The notes: a model not told the origin generated them from the letters alone. A stretch of DNA of 64,000 nucleotides from Nematostella vectensis (GCF_932526225.1 NC_064044.1:14137453-14201452); one strand, 5' to 3'. Shown: positions 37,978-46,822, numbered from the stretch's first letter. Numbers and translations are program-made.

Positions 37978-38094
37978 GTCAGGATTGCCGAGCGGTCTAA
38001 GGCGCCAGACTCAAGGTTCAATTCCTTCTCATGATGCATGGTAGAGTGTTCTGGTCTTCGATTTGAGGCGTGGGTTCGAATTCCACTTCTGACA
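37978..38094 (+). tRNA. tRNA-Leu(CAA), class K
   Basis: Box A TTGCCGAGCGG; UCCAC tail. Confidence 0.7.
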
Positions 38095-38181
38095 CTATTT
38101 TTGTATTTTCATTGGGCTACTCTTTCAACCCATACGCCATCTTTCATCATTTGCCCTTTTGATCTTTATGATTCAGTAAGT

Positions 38182-38298
38182 GTCAGGATGGCCGAGCGGT
38201 CAAAGGCGCCAGACTCAAGGTCTAATTCCTTTTCATAATACATGGGAGAGTGTTCTGGTCTCCTATTGGAGGCGTGGGTTCGAATCCCACTTCTGACA
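38182..38298 (+). tRNA. tRNA-Leu(CAA), class A
   Basis: GTCTAATTCC intron start, partner of 33296. Confidence 0.8.
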
Positions 38299-38385
38299 CT
38301 ATTTTTGTATTTTCATTGGGCTACTCTTTCAACCCATACGCTATCTTTCATCATGTGCCCTTATGATCTTTATGATTCAGTAAGT

Positions 38386-38502
38386 GTCAGGATGGCCGAG
38401 CGGTCAAAGGCGCCAGACTCAAGGTTCAATTCCTTTTCATGATGCATGGGAGAGTGTTCTGGTCTCCGAATGGAAGCGTGGGTTCGAATTCCACTTCTGA
38501 CA
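38386..38502 (+). tRNA. tRNA-Leu(CAA), class A
   Basis: UCCAC tail, partner of 33500. Confidence 0.75.
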
Positions 38503-38590
38503 CTATTTTTGTATTTTTCTTTGGGCTACTCTTTCAAACCATACGCTATCTATCCTTATGTGCCATTACGATCTGTAAGTTTCATCAAGT

Positions 38591-38707
38591 GTCAGGTTGG
38601 CCGAGCGGTCTAAGGCGCCAGACTCATGGTTCAATTCCTTTTCAAGATGCATGGGAGAGTGTTCTGGTCTCCGAATGGAGGGGTGGGTACGAATCCCACT
38701 TCTGACA
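38591..38707 (+). tRNA. Leu-type tRNA with CAU anticodon, class M
   Basis: T loop TACGAAT, partner of 33705. Confidence 0.63.
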
Positions 38708-38794
38708 CTATTTTTGTATTTTCTTTGTGCTACTCTTTTAACCCACACGCTTTCTTTTATCATGTAGCATTATGAGCTTTATTATTACTCAAGT

Positions 38795-38911
38795 GTCAGG
38801 ATGGCCGAGCGGTCTAAGGCGACAGACTCAAGGTTCAATTCCTTTTCAAGATGCATGGGAGAGTGTTCTGGTCTCCGAATGGAGGCGTGGGTTCTAATCT
38901 CAATTCTGACA
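38795..38911 (+). tRNA. tRNA-Leu(CAA), class X, uncompensated
   Basis: A27 faces G43; T loop TTCTAAT. Confidence 0.63.
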
Positions 38912-38998
38912 CTATTTTTGTATCTTCTTTGTGCTACTCTTTTAACCCACACGCTATCTTTTATCATGTAGCATTATGAGCTTTATTATAACTCAAGT

Positions 38999-39115
38999 GT
39001 CAGGATGGCCGAGCGGTCTAAGGCGCCAGACTCAAGGTTCAATTCCTTCTCGTCATGAATGGGAGAGTGTTCTGGTCTCCGGATGGAGGCGTGGGTTCGA
39101 ATCCCACTTCTGACA
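38999..39115 (+). tRNA. tRNA-Leu(CAA), class K, weak terminator
   Basis: CTATCTTTG follows. Confidence 0.86.
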
Positions 39116-39201
39116 CTATCTTTGTATTTTCTTTTGGCTTCTCTTTTACTCCAACGCTATCTATCCTTATGTGCCATCACGATCTGTCTGTTTTATCACG
39201 T

Positions 39202-39318
39202 GTGAGGATGGCGGAGTGGTCTAAGGCGTCAGACTCAAGTCTCAATTCCTTCTCATGATGCATGGTATAGTGTTCTAGTCACCGAAAGAAGGCGTTGGTT
39301 CGAATCCCACTTCTGAAA
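39202..39318 (+). pseudogene. tRNA-Leu(CAA)-like, class D
   Basis: T33 form, partner of 34316. Confidence 0.55.
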
Positions 39319-39404
39319 CTAATTTTGTATTTTCTTTTGGCTACTCTTTTACTCAAACGGTATCTTTGATCATGTACCATTATGATCTTTATCATTAATC
39401 AAGT

Positions 39405-39521
39405 GTCAGGATGGCCGAGCGATCTAAGGCGCCAGACTCAAGGTTCAATTCCTTCTCATGATGCATGGTAGAGTGTTCTGGTCTCCGATTGGAGGCGTGG
39501 GTTCGAATCCCACTTCTGACA
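39405..39521 (+). tRNA. tRNA-Leu(CAA), class K with A19
   Basis: Partner of 34519. Confidence 0.75.
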
Positions 39522-39608
39522 CTATTTTTGTATTTTCATTGGGCTACTCTTTCAACCCATACGTTATCTTTCATCATGTCCCCTTATGATCTTTATGATT
39601 CAGTAAGT

Positions 39609-39725
39609 GTCAGGATGGCCGAGCGGTCTAAGGCGCCAGACTCAAGGTTCAATTCCTTCTCGTCATGAATGGGAGAGTGTTCTGGTCTCCGGATGGAGGC
39701 GTGGGTTCGAATCACACTTCTGACA
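39609..39725 (+). tRNA. tRNA-Leu(CAA), class K
   Basis: CACAC T-stem strand, partner of 34723; last intact unit of the duplication. Confidence 0.75.
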
Positions 39726-39808
39726 CTATTTTTGTATTTTCTTTTGGCTTCTCTTTTACTCCAACGCTATCTATCCTTATGTGCCATCACGATCTGTCTG
39801 TTTTATCA

Positions 39809-39903
39809 GGTTCAATTCGTTCTCAAGATGCATGGGAGAGTGTTCTGGTCTCCGAATAGAGGCGTGGGTTCGAATCCCGTGGGTTCGAATCCCACTTCTG
39901 ACA
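39809..39903 (+). pseudogene. tRNA-Leu fragment: exon 1 missing, T arm partly doubled
   Basis: The class D spacer (GATCTGTCTGTTTTATCA) runs straight into GGTTCAATTCG, an intron start, so exon 1 with the acceptor 5' strand, box A and anticodon is absent. The 15-bp piece GTGGGTTCGAATCCC then occurs twice in a row (39864-39878 and 39879-39893), giving two overlapping B boxes. The unit marks the end of the second 4,885-bp copy and is probably an unequal-exchange junction. It cannot make a tRNA. Confidence 0.88.
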
Positions 39904-39990
39904 CTATTTTTGTATTTTCATTGGGCTACTCTTTCAGCCCATACGCTATCTATCCTTATGTGCGATTACGATATGTAAGTTTCATCAAGT

Positions 39991-40107
39991 GTCAGGTTGG
40001 CCGAGCGGTCTAAGGCGCCAGACTCATGGTTCAATTCCTTTTCAAGATGCATGGGAGAGTGTTCTGGTCTCCGAATAGAGGCGTGGGTTCGAATCCCACA
40101 TCTGACA
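39991..40107 (+). tRNA. Leu-type tRNA with CAU anticodon, class M
   Basis: First M copy with a normal T loop TTCGAAT; AUCUGAC tail. Confidence 0.68.
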
Positions 40108-40194
40108 CTATTTTTGGATTTTCTTTGGGCTACTCTTTCATCCCATACGCTATCTTTCATCATGTCCCCTTATGATCTTTATGATTCAGTAAGT

Positions 40195-40311
40195 GTCAGG
40201 ATGGCCGAGCGGTCAAAGGCGCCAGACTCAAGGTTTAATTCCTTCTTATAATACATGGGAGAGTGTTCTGGTCTCCGAATGGAGGCGTGGGTTCGAATCC
40301 CACTTCTGACA
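40195..40311 (+). tRNA. tRNA-Leu(CAA), class A
   Basis: Standard class A. Confidence 0.82.
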
Positions 40312-40398
40312 CTATTTTTGTATTTTCATTGGGCTACTCTTCTAACCCATACGCTATCTTTCATCATGTGCAGTTATGACCTTCATGATTCAGAAAGT

Positions 40399-40515
40399 GT
40401 CAGGATGGCCGAGCGGTCTAAGGCGCCAGTCTCAAGGTTCAATTCCTTCTCATGATTCATTGAAGAGTGTTCTAGTCTCCGAATTGAGGCGTGGGTTCGA
40501 ATCCCACTTCTGACA
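40399..40515 (+). tRNA. tRNA-Leu(CAA), class T
   Basis: Exon 2 TTCTAGTCTCC adds a C28-A42 mismatch. Confidence 0.62.
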
Positions 40516-40602
40516 CTATTTTTGTATTTTCATTGGGCTACTCTTTCAACCAATACGCTATCTTTTATCATGTAGCATTATGAGCTTTATTATTACTCAA
40601 GT

Positions 40603-40719
40603 GTCAGGATGGCCGAGCGGTCTAAGGCGCCAGACTCAAGGTTCAATGCCTTTTCGTCATGAAAGGGAGAGTGTTCTGGTCTCCGAATAGAGGCGTGGGT
40701 TCGAATCCCACACCTGACA
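40603..40719 (+). tRNA. tRNA-Leu(CAA), class K
   Basis: Acceptor 3' strand ACCTGAC; T run CTATTTTTG. Confidence 0.75.
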
Positions 40720-40806
40720 CTATTTTTGAATTTTCTTTGGGCTACTCTTTCAACCTATACGCTATCTTTCATCTTGTGCCCTTATGATCTTCATGATTGA
40801 GAAAGT

Positions 40807-40923
40807 GTCAGGATGGCCGAGCGGTCTAAGGCGCCAGACTCAAGGTTCAATTCCTTCTCTTCATGAATGGGAGAGTGTTCTGGTCTCCGGATGGAGGCGT
40901 GGGTTCGAATCCCACTTCTGACA
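40807..40923 (+). tRNA. tRNA-Leu(CAA), class K
   Basis: Canonical. Confidence 0.88.
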
Positions 40924-41009
40924 CTATTTTTGTATTTTCTTTTGGCTTCTCTTTTACTCCAACGCTATCTATCCTTATGTGCCATCACGATCTGTCTGTT
41001 TTATCAAGT

Positions 41010-41126
41010 TTGAGGATGGCGGACTGGTCTAAGGCGCCAGACTCAAGTCTCAATTGCTTCTCATGATGTATGGTATAGTGTTCTAGTCTCCAAAAGAAGG
41101 CGTTGATTCGAATCCCACTTCTGACA
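41010..41126 (+). pseudogene. tRNA-Leu(CAA)-like, class D
   Basis: Base 1 is T; T stem GTTGA; ends CTGACA, like the early D copies. Confidence 0.5.
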
Positions 41127-41212
41127 CTAATTTTGTATTTTCTTTTGGCTACTCTTTTACTCAAATGGTATCTTTGATCATGTACCATTATGATCTTTAT
41201 GATTAATTAAGT

Positions 41213-41329
41213 GTCAGGATGGCCGAGCAGTCTAAGGCGCCAGACTCAAGGTTCAATTACTTCTCATGATGCATGGTAGAGTGTTCTGGTCTCCGAATGG
41301 AGGCGTGGGTTCGAATCCCACTTCTGACA
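41213..41329 (+). tRNA. tRNA-Leu(CAA), class K
   Basis: D loop GAGCAGTC: base 18 is A. Confidence 0.72.
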
Positions 41330-41416
41330 CTATTTTTGTATTTTCATTGGGCTACTCTTCTAACCCATACGCTATCTTTCATCATGTGCCTTTATGACCT
41401 TCATGATTCAGAAAGT

Positions 41417-41533
41417 GTCAGGATGGCCGAGCGGTCTAAGGCGCCAGTCTCAAGTCTCAATTCCTTCTCATGATGTATGGTATAGTGTTCTAGTCTCCAA
41501 AAGAAGGCGTTGATTCGAATCCCACTTCTGACA
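41417..41533 (+). tRNA. Hybrid tRNA-Leu(CAA): class T front, class D back
   Basis: Exon 1 is class T (GCCAGTCTCAAG); from the intron onward (TCTCAATTCC, CTCCAAAAGAAGG, GTTGATTCGAAT) it follows the D copy at 41010. The switch is at or near the exon-intron joint. Confidence 0.65.
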
Positions 41534-41619
41534 CTAATTTTGTATTTTCTTTTGGCTACTCTTTTACTCAAATGGTATCTTTGATCATGTACCATTATGA
41601 TCTTTATGATTAATCAAGT

Positions 41620-41736
41620 GTCAGGATGGCCGAGCAGTCTAAGGCGCCAGACTCAAGGTTCAATTCCTTCTCATGATGCATTGTAAAGTGTTCTGGTCTC
41701 CGAATGGAGGCGTGGGTTCGAATCCCACTTCTGACA
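41620..41736 (+). tRNA. tRNA-Leu(CAA), class K
   Basis: GAGCAGTC D loop as at 41213. Confidence 0.72.
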
Positions 41737-41823
41737 CTATTTTTGTATTTTCATTGGGCTACTCTTCTAACCCATACGCTATCTTTCATCATGTGCCTTT
41801 ATGACCTTCATGATTCAGAAAGT

Positions 41824-41940
41824 GTCAGGATGGCCGAGCGGTCTAAGGCGCCAGTCTCAAGGTTCAATTCCTTCTCATGATTCATTGAAGAATGTTCTGG
41901 TCTCCGAATTGAGGCGTTGGTTCGAATCCCACTTCTGAAA
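41824..41940 (+). tRNA. tRNA-Leu(CAA), class T
   Basis: GTTGG T stem; ends CTGAAA, so pair 1-72 is lost. Confidence 0.58.
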
Positions 41941-42026
41941 CTATTTTTGTATTTTCCTTTGTCTACTCTTTTACTCAAACGCTATTTATCCTTATGTGCC
42001 ATCACGATCTGTCTGTTTAATCAAGT

Positions 42027-42143
42027 GTGAGGATAGCGGAGTGGTCTAAAGGGCCAGACTCAAGGCTCAATTTCATCTCATGAAGCATGGTAGAGTATTC
42101 TAGTCTCCGAATGGAGTCGTTGGTTCGAATCCCACTTCTGACA
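42027..42143 (+). pseudogene. tRNA-Leu(CAA)-like, class H
   Basis: Intron AATTTCATCTC; followed by CACCAATTTTG. Confidence 0.55.
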
Positions 42144-42229
42144 CCAATTTTGTATTTTCGTTTGGCTACTCTTTTACTTATACGGTATCTTTGATCATGT
42201 ACCATTATGATCATTATGATTAATCAAGT

Positions 42230-42346
42230 GTCAGGATGGCCGAGCGGTCTAAGGCGCCAGACTAAAGGTTCAATTCCTTCTCATGATGCATGGTAGAGTG
42301 TTCTGGTCTTCGATTGGAGGCGTGGGTTCGAATTCCACTTCTGGCA
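42230..42346 (+). tRNA. Leu-type tRNA with AAA anticodon
   Basis: Loop CTAAAG gives AAA (42264-42266), a phenylalanine anticodon, by one C-to-A change in a class K body. UCCAC tail and CTGGCA end as at 30854. Body, variable arm and A73 remain leucine-like. Confidence 0.68.
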
Positions 42347-42433
42347 CTATTTTTGTATTTTCATTGGGCTACTCTTTCAACCCATACGCTATCTTTCATT
42401 ATTTGCCCTTTTGATCTTTATGATTCAGTAAGT

Positions 42434-42550
42434 GTCAGGATGGCCGAGCGGTCAAAGGCGCCAGACTCAAGGTTTAATTCCTTCTCATAATACATGGGAG
42501 AGTGTTCTGGTCTCCGATTGGAGGCGTGGGTTCGAATCCCACTTCTGACA
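42434..42550 (+). tRNA. tRNA-Leu(CAA), class A
   Basis: Standard class A. Confidence 0.82.
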
Positions 42551-42637
42551 CTATTTTTGTATTTTCATTGGGCTACTCTTTCAACCCATACGCTATCTTT
42601 CATCATGTGCCCTTATGATCTTTATGATTCAGTAAGT

Positions 42638-42753
42638 GTCAGGATGGACGAGCGGTCAAAGGCTCCAGACTCAAGGTTTAATTCCTTTAATAATACATGG
42701 AAGAGTGTTCTGGTCTCCGAATGGAGGCGTGGGTTCGAATCCCACTTCTGACA
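42638..42753 (+). tRNA. tRNA-Leu(CAA), class A with 32-nt intron
   Basis: Intron reads TTCCTTTAATAATAC, one base shorter; box A TGGACGAGCGG. Confidence 0.7.
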
Positions 42754-42839
42754 CTATTTTTCTATTTTCATTGGGCTACTCTTCTAACCATACGCTATCT
42801 TTTATCATTTGCCGTTATGACCTTCATGATTAAGAAAGT

Positions 42840-42956
42840 GTCAGGATGGCCGAGCGGTCTAACGCCCCAGACTCAAGGTTCAATTCCTTTTCATGATGCA
42901 TGGGAGAGTGTTCTGGTCTCCGAATGGAGGCGTGGGTTCGAATCCCACTTCTGACA
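42840..42956 (+). tRNA. tRNA-Leu(CAA), class C
   Basis: Box A is the normal GGCCGAG but TAACGCC stays; standard tail. Confidence 0.74.
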
Positions 42957-43043
42957 CTATTTTTGTATTTTCATTGGGCTACTCTTTCAACCCATACGCT
43001 ATCTATCCTTATGTGCCATTACGATCTGTAAGTTTCATCAAGT

Positions 43044-43160
43044 GTCAGGTTGGCCGAGCGGTCTAAGGCGCCAGACTCATGGTTCAATTCCTTTTCAAGA
43101 TGCATGGGAGAGTGTTCTGGTCTCCGAATGGAGGCGTGGGTTCGAATCCCACTTCTGACA
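43044..43160 (+). tRNA. Leu-type tRNA with CAU anticodon, class M (reference copy, right-hand form)
   Basis: Loop CTCATG places CAU at 43078-43080. Box A and box B match consensus, the anticodon stem CCAGA/TCTGG, variable arm, T arm and A73 are intact, and the intron keeps a GTG 3' end. The one body flaw is T7 opposite T66. It looks as competent as class K apart from the anticodon. Leucyl-tRNA synthetase of animals relies on A73 and the variable arm, so leucine charging is plausible, which would misread AUG. It cannot be an ordinary tRNA-Met, which has a short variable arm and a different acceptor stem. Confidence 0.72.
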
Positions 43161-43247
43161 CTATTTTTGTATTTTCATTGGGCTACTCTTTCAGCCCATA
43201 CGCTATCTATCCTTATGTGCGATTACGATCTGTAAGTTTCATCAAGT

Positions 43248-43364
43248 GTCAGGTTGGCCGAGCGGTCTAAGGCGCCAGACTCATGGTTCAATTCCTTTTC
43301 AAGATGCATGGGAGAGTGTTCTGGTCTCCGAATAGAGGCGTGGGTTCGAATCCCACATCTGACA
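43248..43364 (+). tRNA. Leu-type tRNA with CAU anticodon, class M
   Basis: Second of a CAU pair; AUCUGAC tail. Confidence 0.68.
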
Positions 43365-43451
43365 CTATTTTTGGATTTTCTTTGGGCTACTCTTTCATCC
43401 CATACGCTATCTTTCATCATGTGTCCTTATGATCTTCATGATTCAGAAAGT

Positions 43452-43568
43452 GTCAGGATGGCCGAGCGGTCTAAGGCGCCAGACTCAAGGTTCAATTCCT
43501 TCTCGTCATGAATGGGAGAGTGTTCTGGTCTCCGGATGGAGGCGTGGGTTCGAATCCCACTTCTGAAA
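43452..43568 (+). tRNA. tRNA-Leu(CAA), class K
   Basis: Ends CTGAAA (pair 1-72 lost), the 3' end having come from a 41824-like unit at the duplication joint. Confidence 0.7.
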
Positions 43569-43654
43569 CTATTTTTGTATTTTCCTTTGTCTACTCTTTT
43601 ACTCAAACGCTATTTATCCTTATGTGCCATCACGATCTGTCTGTTTAATCAAGT

Positions 43655-43771
43655 GTGAGGATAGCGGAGTGGTCTAAAGGGCCAGACTCAAGGCTCAATT
43701 TCATCTCATGAAGCATGGTAGAGTATTCTAGTCTCCGAATGGAGTCGTTGGTTCGAATCCCACTTCTGACA
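43655..43771 (+). pseudogene. tRNA-Leu(CAA)-like, class H
   Basis: Partner of 42027. Confidence 0.55.
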
Positions 43772-43857
43772 CCAATTTTGTATTTTCGTTTGGCTACTCT
43801 TTTACTTATACGGTATCTTTGATCATGTACCATTATGATCATTATGATTAATCAAGT

Positions 43858-43974
43858 GTCAGGATGGCCGAGCGGTCTAAGGCGCCAGACTAAAGGTTCA
43901 ATTCCTTCTCATGATGCATGGTAGAGTGTTCTGGTCTTCGATTGGAGGCGTGGGTTCGAATTCCACTTCTGGCA
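43858..43974 (+). tRNA. Leu-type tRNA with AAA anticodon
   Basis: Duplicate of 42230, carried by the 1,628-bp event. Confidence 0.68.
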
Positions 43975-44061
43975 CTATTTTTGTATTTTCATTGGGCTAC
44001 TCTTTCAACCCATACGCTATCTTTCATTATTTGCCCTTTTGATCTTTATGATTCAGTAAGT

Positions 44062-44178
44062 GTCAGGATGGCCGAGCGGTCAAAGGCGCCAGACTCAAGG
44101 TTTAATTCCTTCTCATAATACATGGGAGAGTGTTCTGGTCTCCGATTGGAGGCGTGGGTTCGAATCCCACTTCTGACA
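44062..44178 (+). tRNA. tRNA-Leu(CAA), class A
   Basis: Partner of 42434. Confidence 0.82.
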
Positions 44179-44265
44179 CTATTTTTGTATTTTCATTGGG
44201 CTACTCTTTCAACCCATACGCTATCTTTCATCATGTGCCCTTATGATCTTTATGATTCAGTAAGT

Positions 44266-44381
44266 GTCAGGATGGACGAGCGGTCAAAGGCTCCAGACTC
44301 AAGGTTTAATTCCTTTAATAATACATGGAAGAGTGTTCTGGTCTCCGAATGGAGGCGTGGGTTCGAATCCCACTTCTGACA
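44266..44381 (+). tRNA. tRNA-Leu(CAA), class A with 32-nt intron
   Basis: Partner of 42638. Confidence 0.7.
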
Positions 44382-44467
44382 CTATTTTTCTATTTTCATT
44401 GGGCTACTCTTCTAACCATACGCTATCTTTTATCATTTGCCGTTATGACCTTCATGATTAAGAAAGT

Positions 44468-44584
44468 GTCAGGATGGCCGAGCGGTCTAACGCCCCAGAC
44501 TCAAGGTTCAATTCCTTTTCATGATGCATGGGAGAGTGTTCTGGTCTCCGAATGGAGGCGTGGGTTCGAATCCCACTTCTGACA
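44468..44584 (+). tRNA. tRNA-Leu(CAA), class C
   Basis: Partner of 42840. Confidence 0.74.
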
Positions 44585-44671
44585 CTATTTTTGTATTTTC
44601 ATTGGGCTACTCTTTCAACCCATACGCTATCTATCCTTATGTGCCATTACGATCTGTAAGTTTCATCAAGT

Positions 44672-44788
44672 GTCAGGTTGGCCGAGCGGTCTAAGGCGCC
44701 AGACTCATGGTTCAATTCCTTTTCAAGATGCATGGGAGAGTGTTCTGGTCTCCGAATGGAGGCGTGGGTTCGAATCCCACTTCTGACA
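44672..44788 (+). tRNA. Leu-type tRNA with CAU anticodon, class M
   Basis: Intact T arm, partner of 43044. Confidence 0.72.
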
Positions 44789-44875
44789 CTATTTTTGTAT
44801 TTTCATTGGGCTACTCTTTCAGCCCATACGCTATCTATCCTTATGTGCGATTACGATCTGTAAGTTTCATCAAGT

Positions 44876-44992
44876 GTCAGGTTGGCCGAGCGGTCTAAGG
44901 CGCCAGACTCATGGTTCAATTCCTTTTCAAGATGCATGGGAGAGTGTTCTGGTCTCCGAATAGAGGCGTGGGTTCGAATCCCACATCTGACA
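44876..44992 (+). tRNA. Leu-type tRNA with CAU anticodon, class M
   Basis: AUCUGAC tail, partner of 43248. Confidence 0.68.
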
Positions 44993-45079
44993 CTATTTTT
45001 GGATTTTCTTTGGGCTACTCTTTCATCCCATACGCTATCTTTCATCATGTGTCCTTATGATCTTCATGATTCAGAAAGT

Positions 45080-45196
45080 GTCAGGATGGCCGAGCGGTCT
45101 AAGGCGCCAGACTCAAGGTTCAATTCCTTCTCGTCATGAATGGGAGAGTGTTCTGGTCTCCGGATGGAGGCGTGGGTTCGAATCCCACTTCTGACA
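45080..45196 (+). tRNA. tRNA-Leu(CAA), class K
   Basis: Normal CTGACA end; weak stop CTATGTTTG. Confidence 0.86.
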
Positions 45197-45282
45197 CTAT
45201 GTTTGTATTTTCTTTTGGCTTCTCTTTTACTCCAACGCTATCTATCCTTATGTGCCATCACGATCTGTCTGTTTTATCAAGT

Positions 45283-45399
45283 GTGAGGATGGCGGAGTGG
45301 TCTAAGGCGTCAGACTCAAGTCTCAATTCCTTCTCATGATGCATGGTATAGTGTTCTAGTCACCGAAAGAAGGCGTTGGTTCGAATCCCACTTCTGAAA
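45283..45399 (+). pseudogene. tRNA-Leu(CAA)-like, class D
   Basis: T33 form. Confidence 0.55.
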
Positions 45400-45484
45400 C
45401 TAATTTTGTATTTTCTTTTGGCTACTCTTTTACTCAAACGGTATCTTTGATCATGTACCATTATGATCTTTATCATTAATCAGT

Positions 45485-45601
45485 GTCAGGATGGCCGAGC
45501 GGTCTAAGGCGCCAGACTCAAGGTTCAATTCCTTCTCATGATGCATGGTAGAGTGTTCTGGTCTCCGATTGGAGGCGTGGAATCGAATCCCACTTCTGAC
45601 A
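45485..45601 (+). tRNA. tRNA-Leu(CAA), class K
   Basis: T arm GTGGAATCGAAT damages box B; the spacer ahead is one base short (ATCAGTG). Confidence 0.68.
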
Positions 45602-45688
45602 CTATTTTTGTATTTTCATTTTGCTACTCGTTCAACCCATACGTTATCTTTCATCATGTGCCCTTATGATCCTTATGATTCAGTAAGT

Positions 45689-45805
45689 GTCAGGATGGCC
45701 GAGCGGTCAAAGGCGCCAGACTCAAGGTTTAATTCCTTCTCATAATACATGGGAGAGTGTTCTGGTCTTCGAATGGAGGCGTGGGTTCGAATCCCACTTC
45801 TGACA
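45689..45805 (+). tRNA. tRNA-Leu(CAA), class A
   Basis: Variable arm TCTTCGAATGGAGGC. Confidence 0.82.
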
Positions 45806-45891
45806 CTATTTTTGTATTTTCATTGGGCTACTCTTCTAACCATACGCTATCTTTTATCATTTGCCGTTATGACCTTCATGATTCAGAAAGT

Positions 45892-46008
45892 GTCAGGATG
45901 GCCGAGCGATCTAAGGCGCCAGACTCAAGGTTCAATTCCTTCTCGTCATGAATTGGAGAGTGTTCTGGTCTCCGAATAGAGGCGTGGGTTCGAATCCCAC
46001 ATCTGACA
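45892..46008 (+). tRNA. tRNA-Leu(CAA), class K with A19
   Basis: AUCUGAC tail; intron GAATTGGAGAG. Confidence 0.7.
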
Positions 46009-46095
46009 CTATTTTTGGATTTTCTTTGGGCTACTCTTTCATCCCATACGCTATCTTTCATCATGTTCCCTTATGATCTTCATGATTCAGAAAGT

Positions 46096-46212
46096 GTCAG
46101 GATGGCCGAGCGGTCTAAGGCGCCAGACTCAAGGTTCAATTCCTTCTTGTCATGAATGGGAGAGTGTTCTGGTCTCCGTATGAAGGCGTGGGTTCGAATC
46201 CCACTTCTGACA
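46096..46212 (+). tRNA. tRNA-Leu(CAA), class K
   Basis: Variable arm TCTCCGTATGAAGGC loses one pair. Confidence 0.78.
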
Positions 46213-46298
46213 CTATTTTTGTATTTTCTTTTGGCTTCTCTTTTACTCCAACGCTATCTATCCTTATGTGCCATCACGATCTGTCTGTTTAATCAAGT

Positions 46299-46415
46299 GT
46301 GAGGATAGCGGAGTGGTCTAAAGGGCCAGACTCAAGGCTCAATTCCATCTCATGAAGCATGGTAGAGTATTCTAGTCTCCGAATGGAGTCGTTGGTTCGA
46401 ATCCCACTTCTGACA
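46299..46415 (+). pseudogene. tRNA-Leu(CAA)-like, class H
   Basis: Intron ends GAGTA, which would lose the possible C32 partner pattern GTG. Confidence 0.53.
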
Positions 46416-46501
46416 CTAATTTTGTATTTTCGTTTGGCTACTCTTTTACTTATACGGTATCTTTGATCATGTACCATTATGATCATTATGATTAATCAAG
46501 T

Positions 46502-46618
46502 GTCAGGATGGCCGAGCGGTCTAAGGCGCCAGACTCAAGGTTCAATACCTTCTCATGATGCATGGTAGAGCGTTCTGGTCTTCGATTGGAGGCGTGGGTT
46601 CGAATTCCACTTCTGACA
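46502..46618 (+). tRNA. tRNA-Leu(CAA), class K
   Basis: Intron ends GAGCG; UCCAC tail. Confidence 0.77.
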
Positions 46619-46705
46619 CTATTTTTGTATTTTCATTGGGCTACTCTTTCAACCCATACGCTATCTTTCATCATTTGCCCTCATGATCTTTATGATTCAG
46701 TAAGT

Positions 46706-46822
46706 GTCAGGATGGCCGAACGGTCAAAGGCGCCAGACTCAAGGTTTAATTCCTTCTCATAATACATGGGAGAGTGTTCTGGTCTCCGAATGGAGGCGTG
46801 GGTTCGAATCCCACTTCTGACA
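46706..46822 (+). tRNA. tRNA-Leu(CAA), class A
   Basis: Box A TGGCCGAACGG, off consensus at one base. Confidence 0.75.

Larger units (their letters stand above)
30651..39808 (+). repeat. 4,885-bp twenty-four-unit tandem duplication
   Basis: Copy one runs from about 30651 to 35535 and copy two from 35536 to about 39808. Starts pair at 4,885 bp up to 33093/37978 and at 4,886 bp from 33296/38182, because the spacer near 33256 has lost one base. Shared rare marks are the AAATTGG acceptor of 31669/36554 and the CAAGA stem with GTACTGG of 32483/37368. The second copy stops abruptly at the broken unit 39809-39903. Confidence 0.92.
41934..45190 (+). repeat. 1,628-bp eight-unit tandem duplication
   Basis: H genes at 42027 and 43655 open the two copies. 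Shared rare marks are the AAA anticodon (42230/43858), the 116-bp gene (42638/44266), the CCTTTGTCTAC spacer and the paired CAU genes. The outer edges are approximate. Confidence 0.92.
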
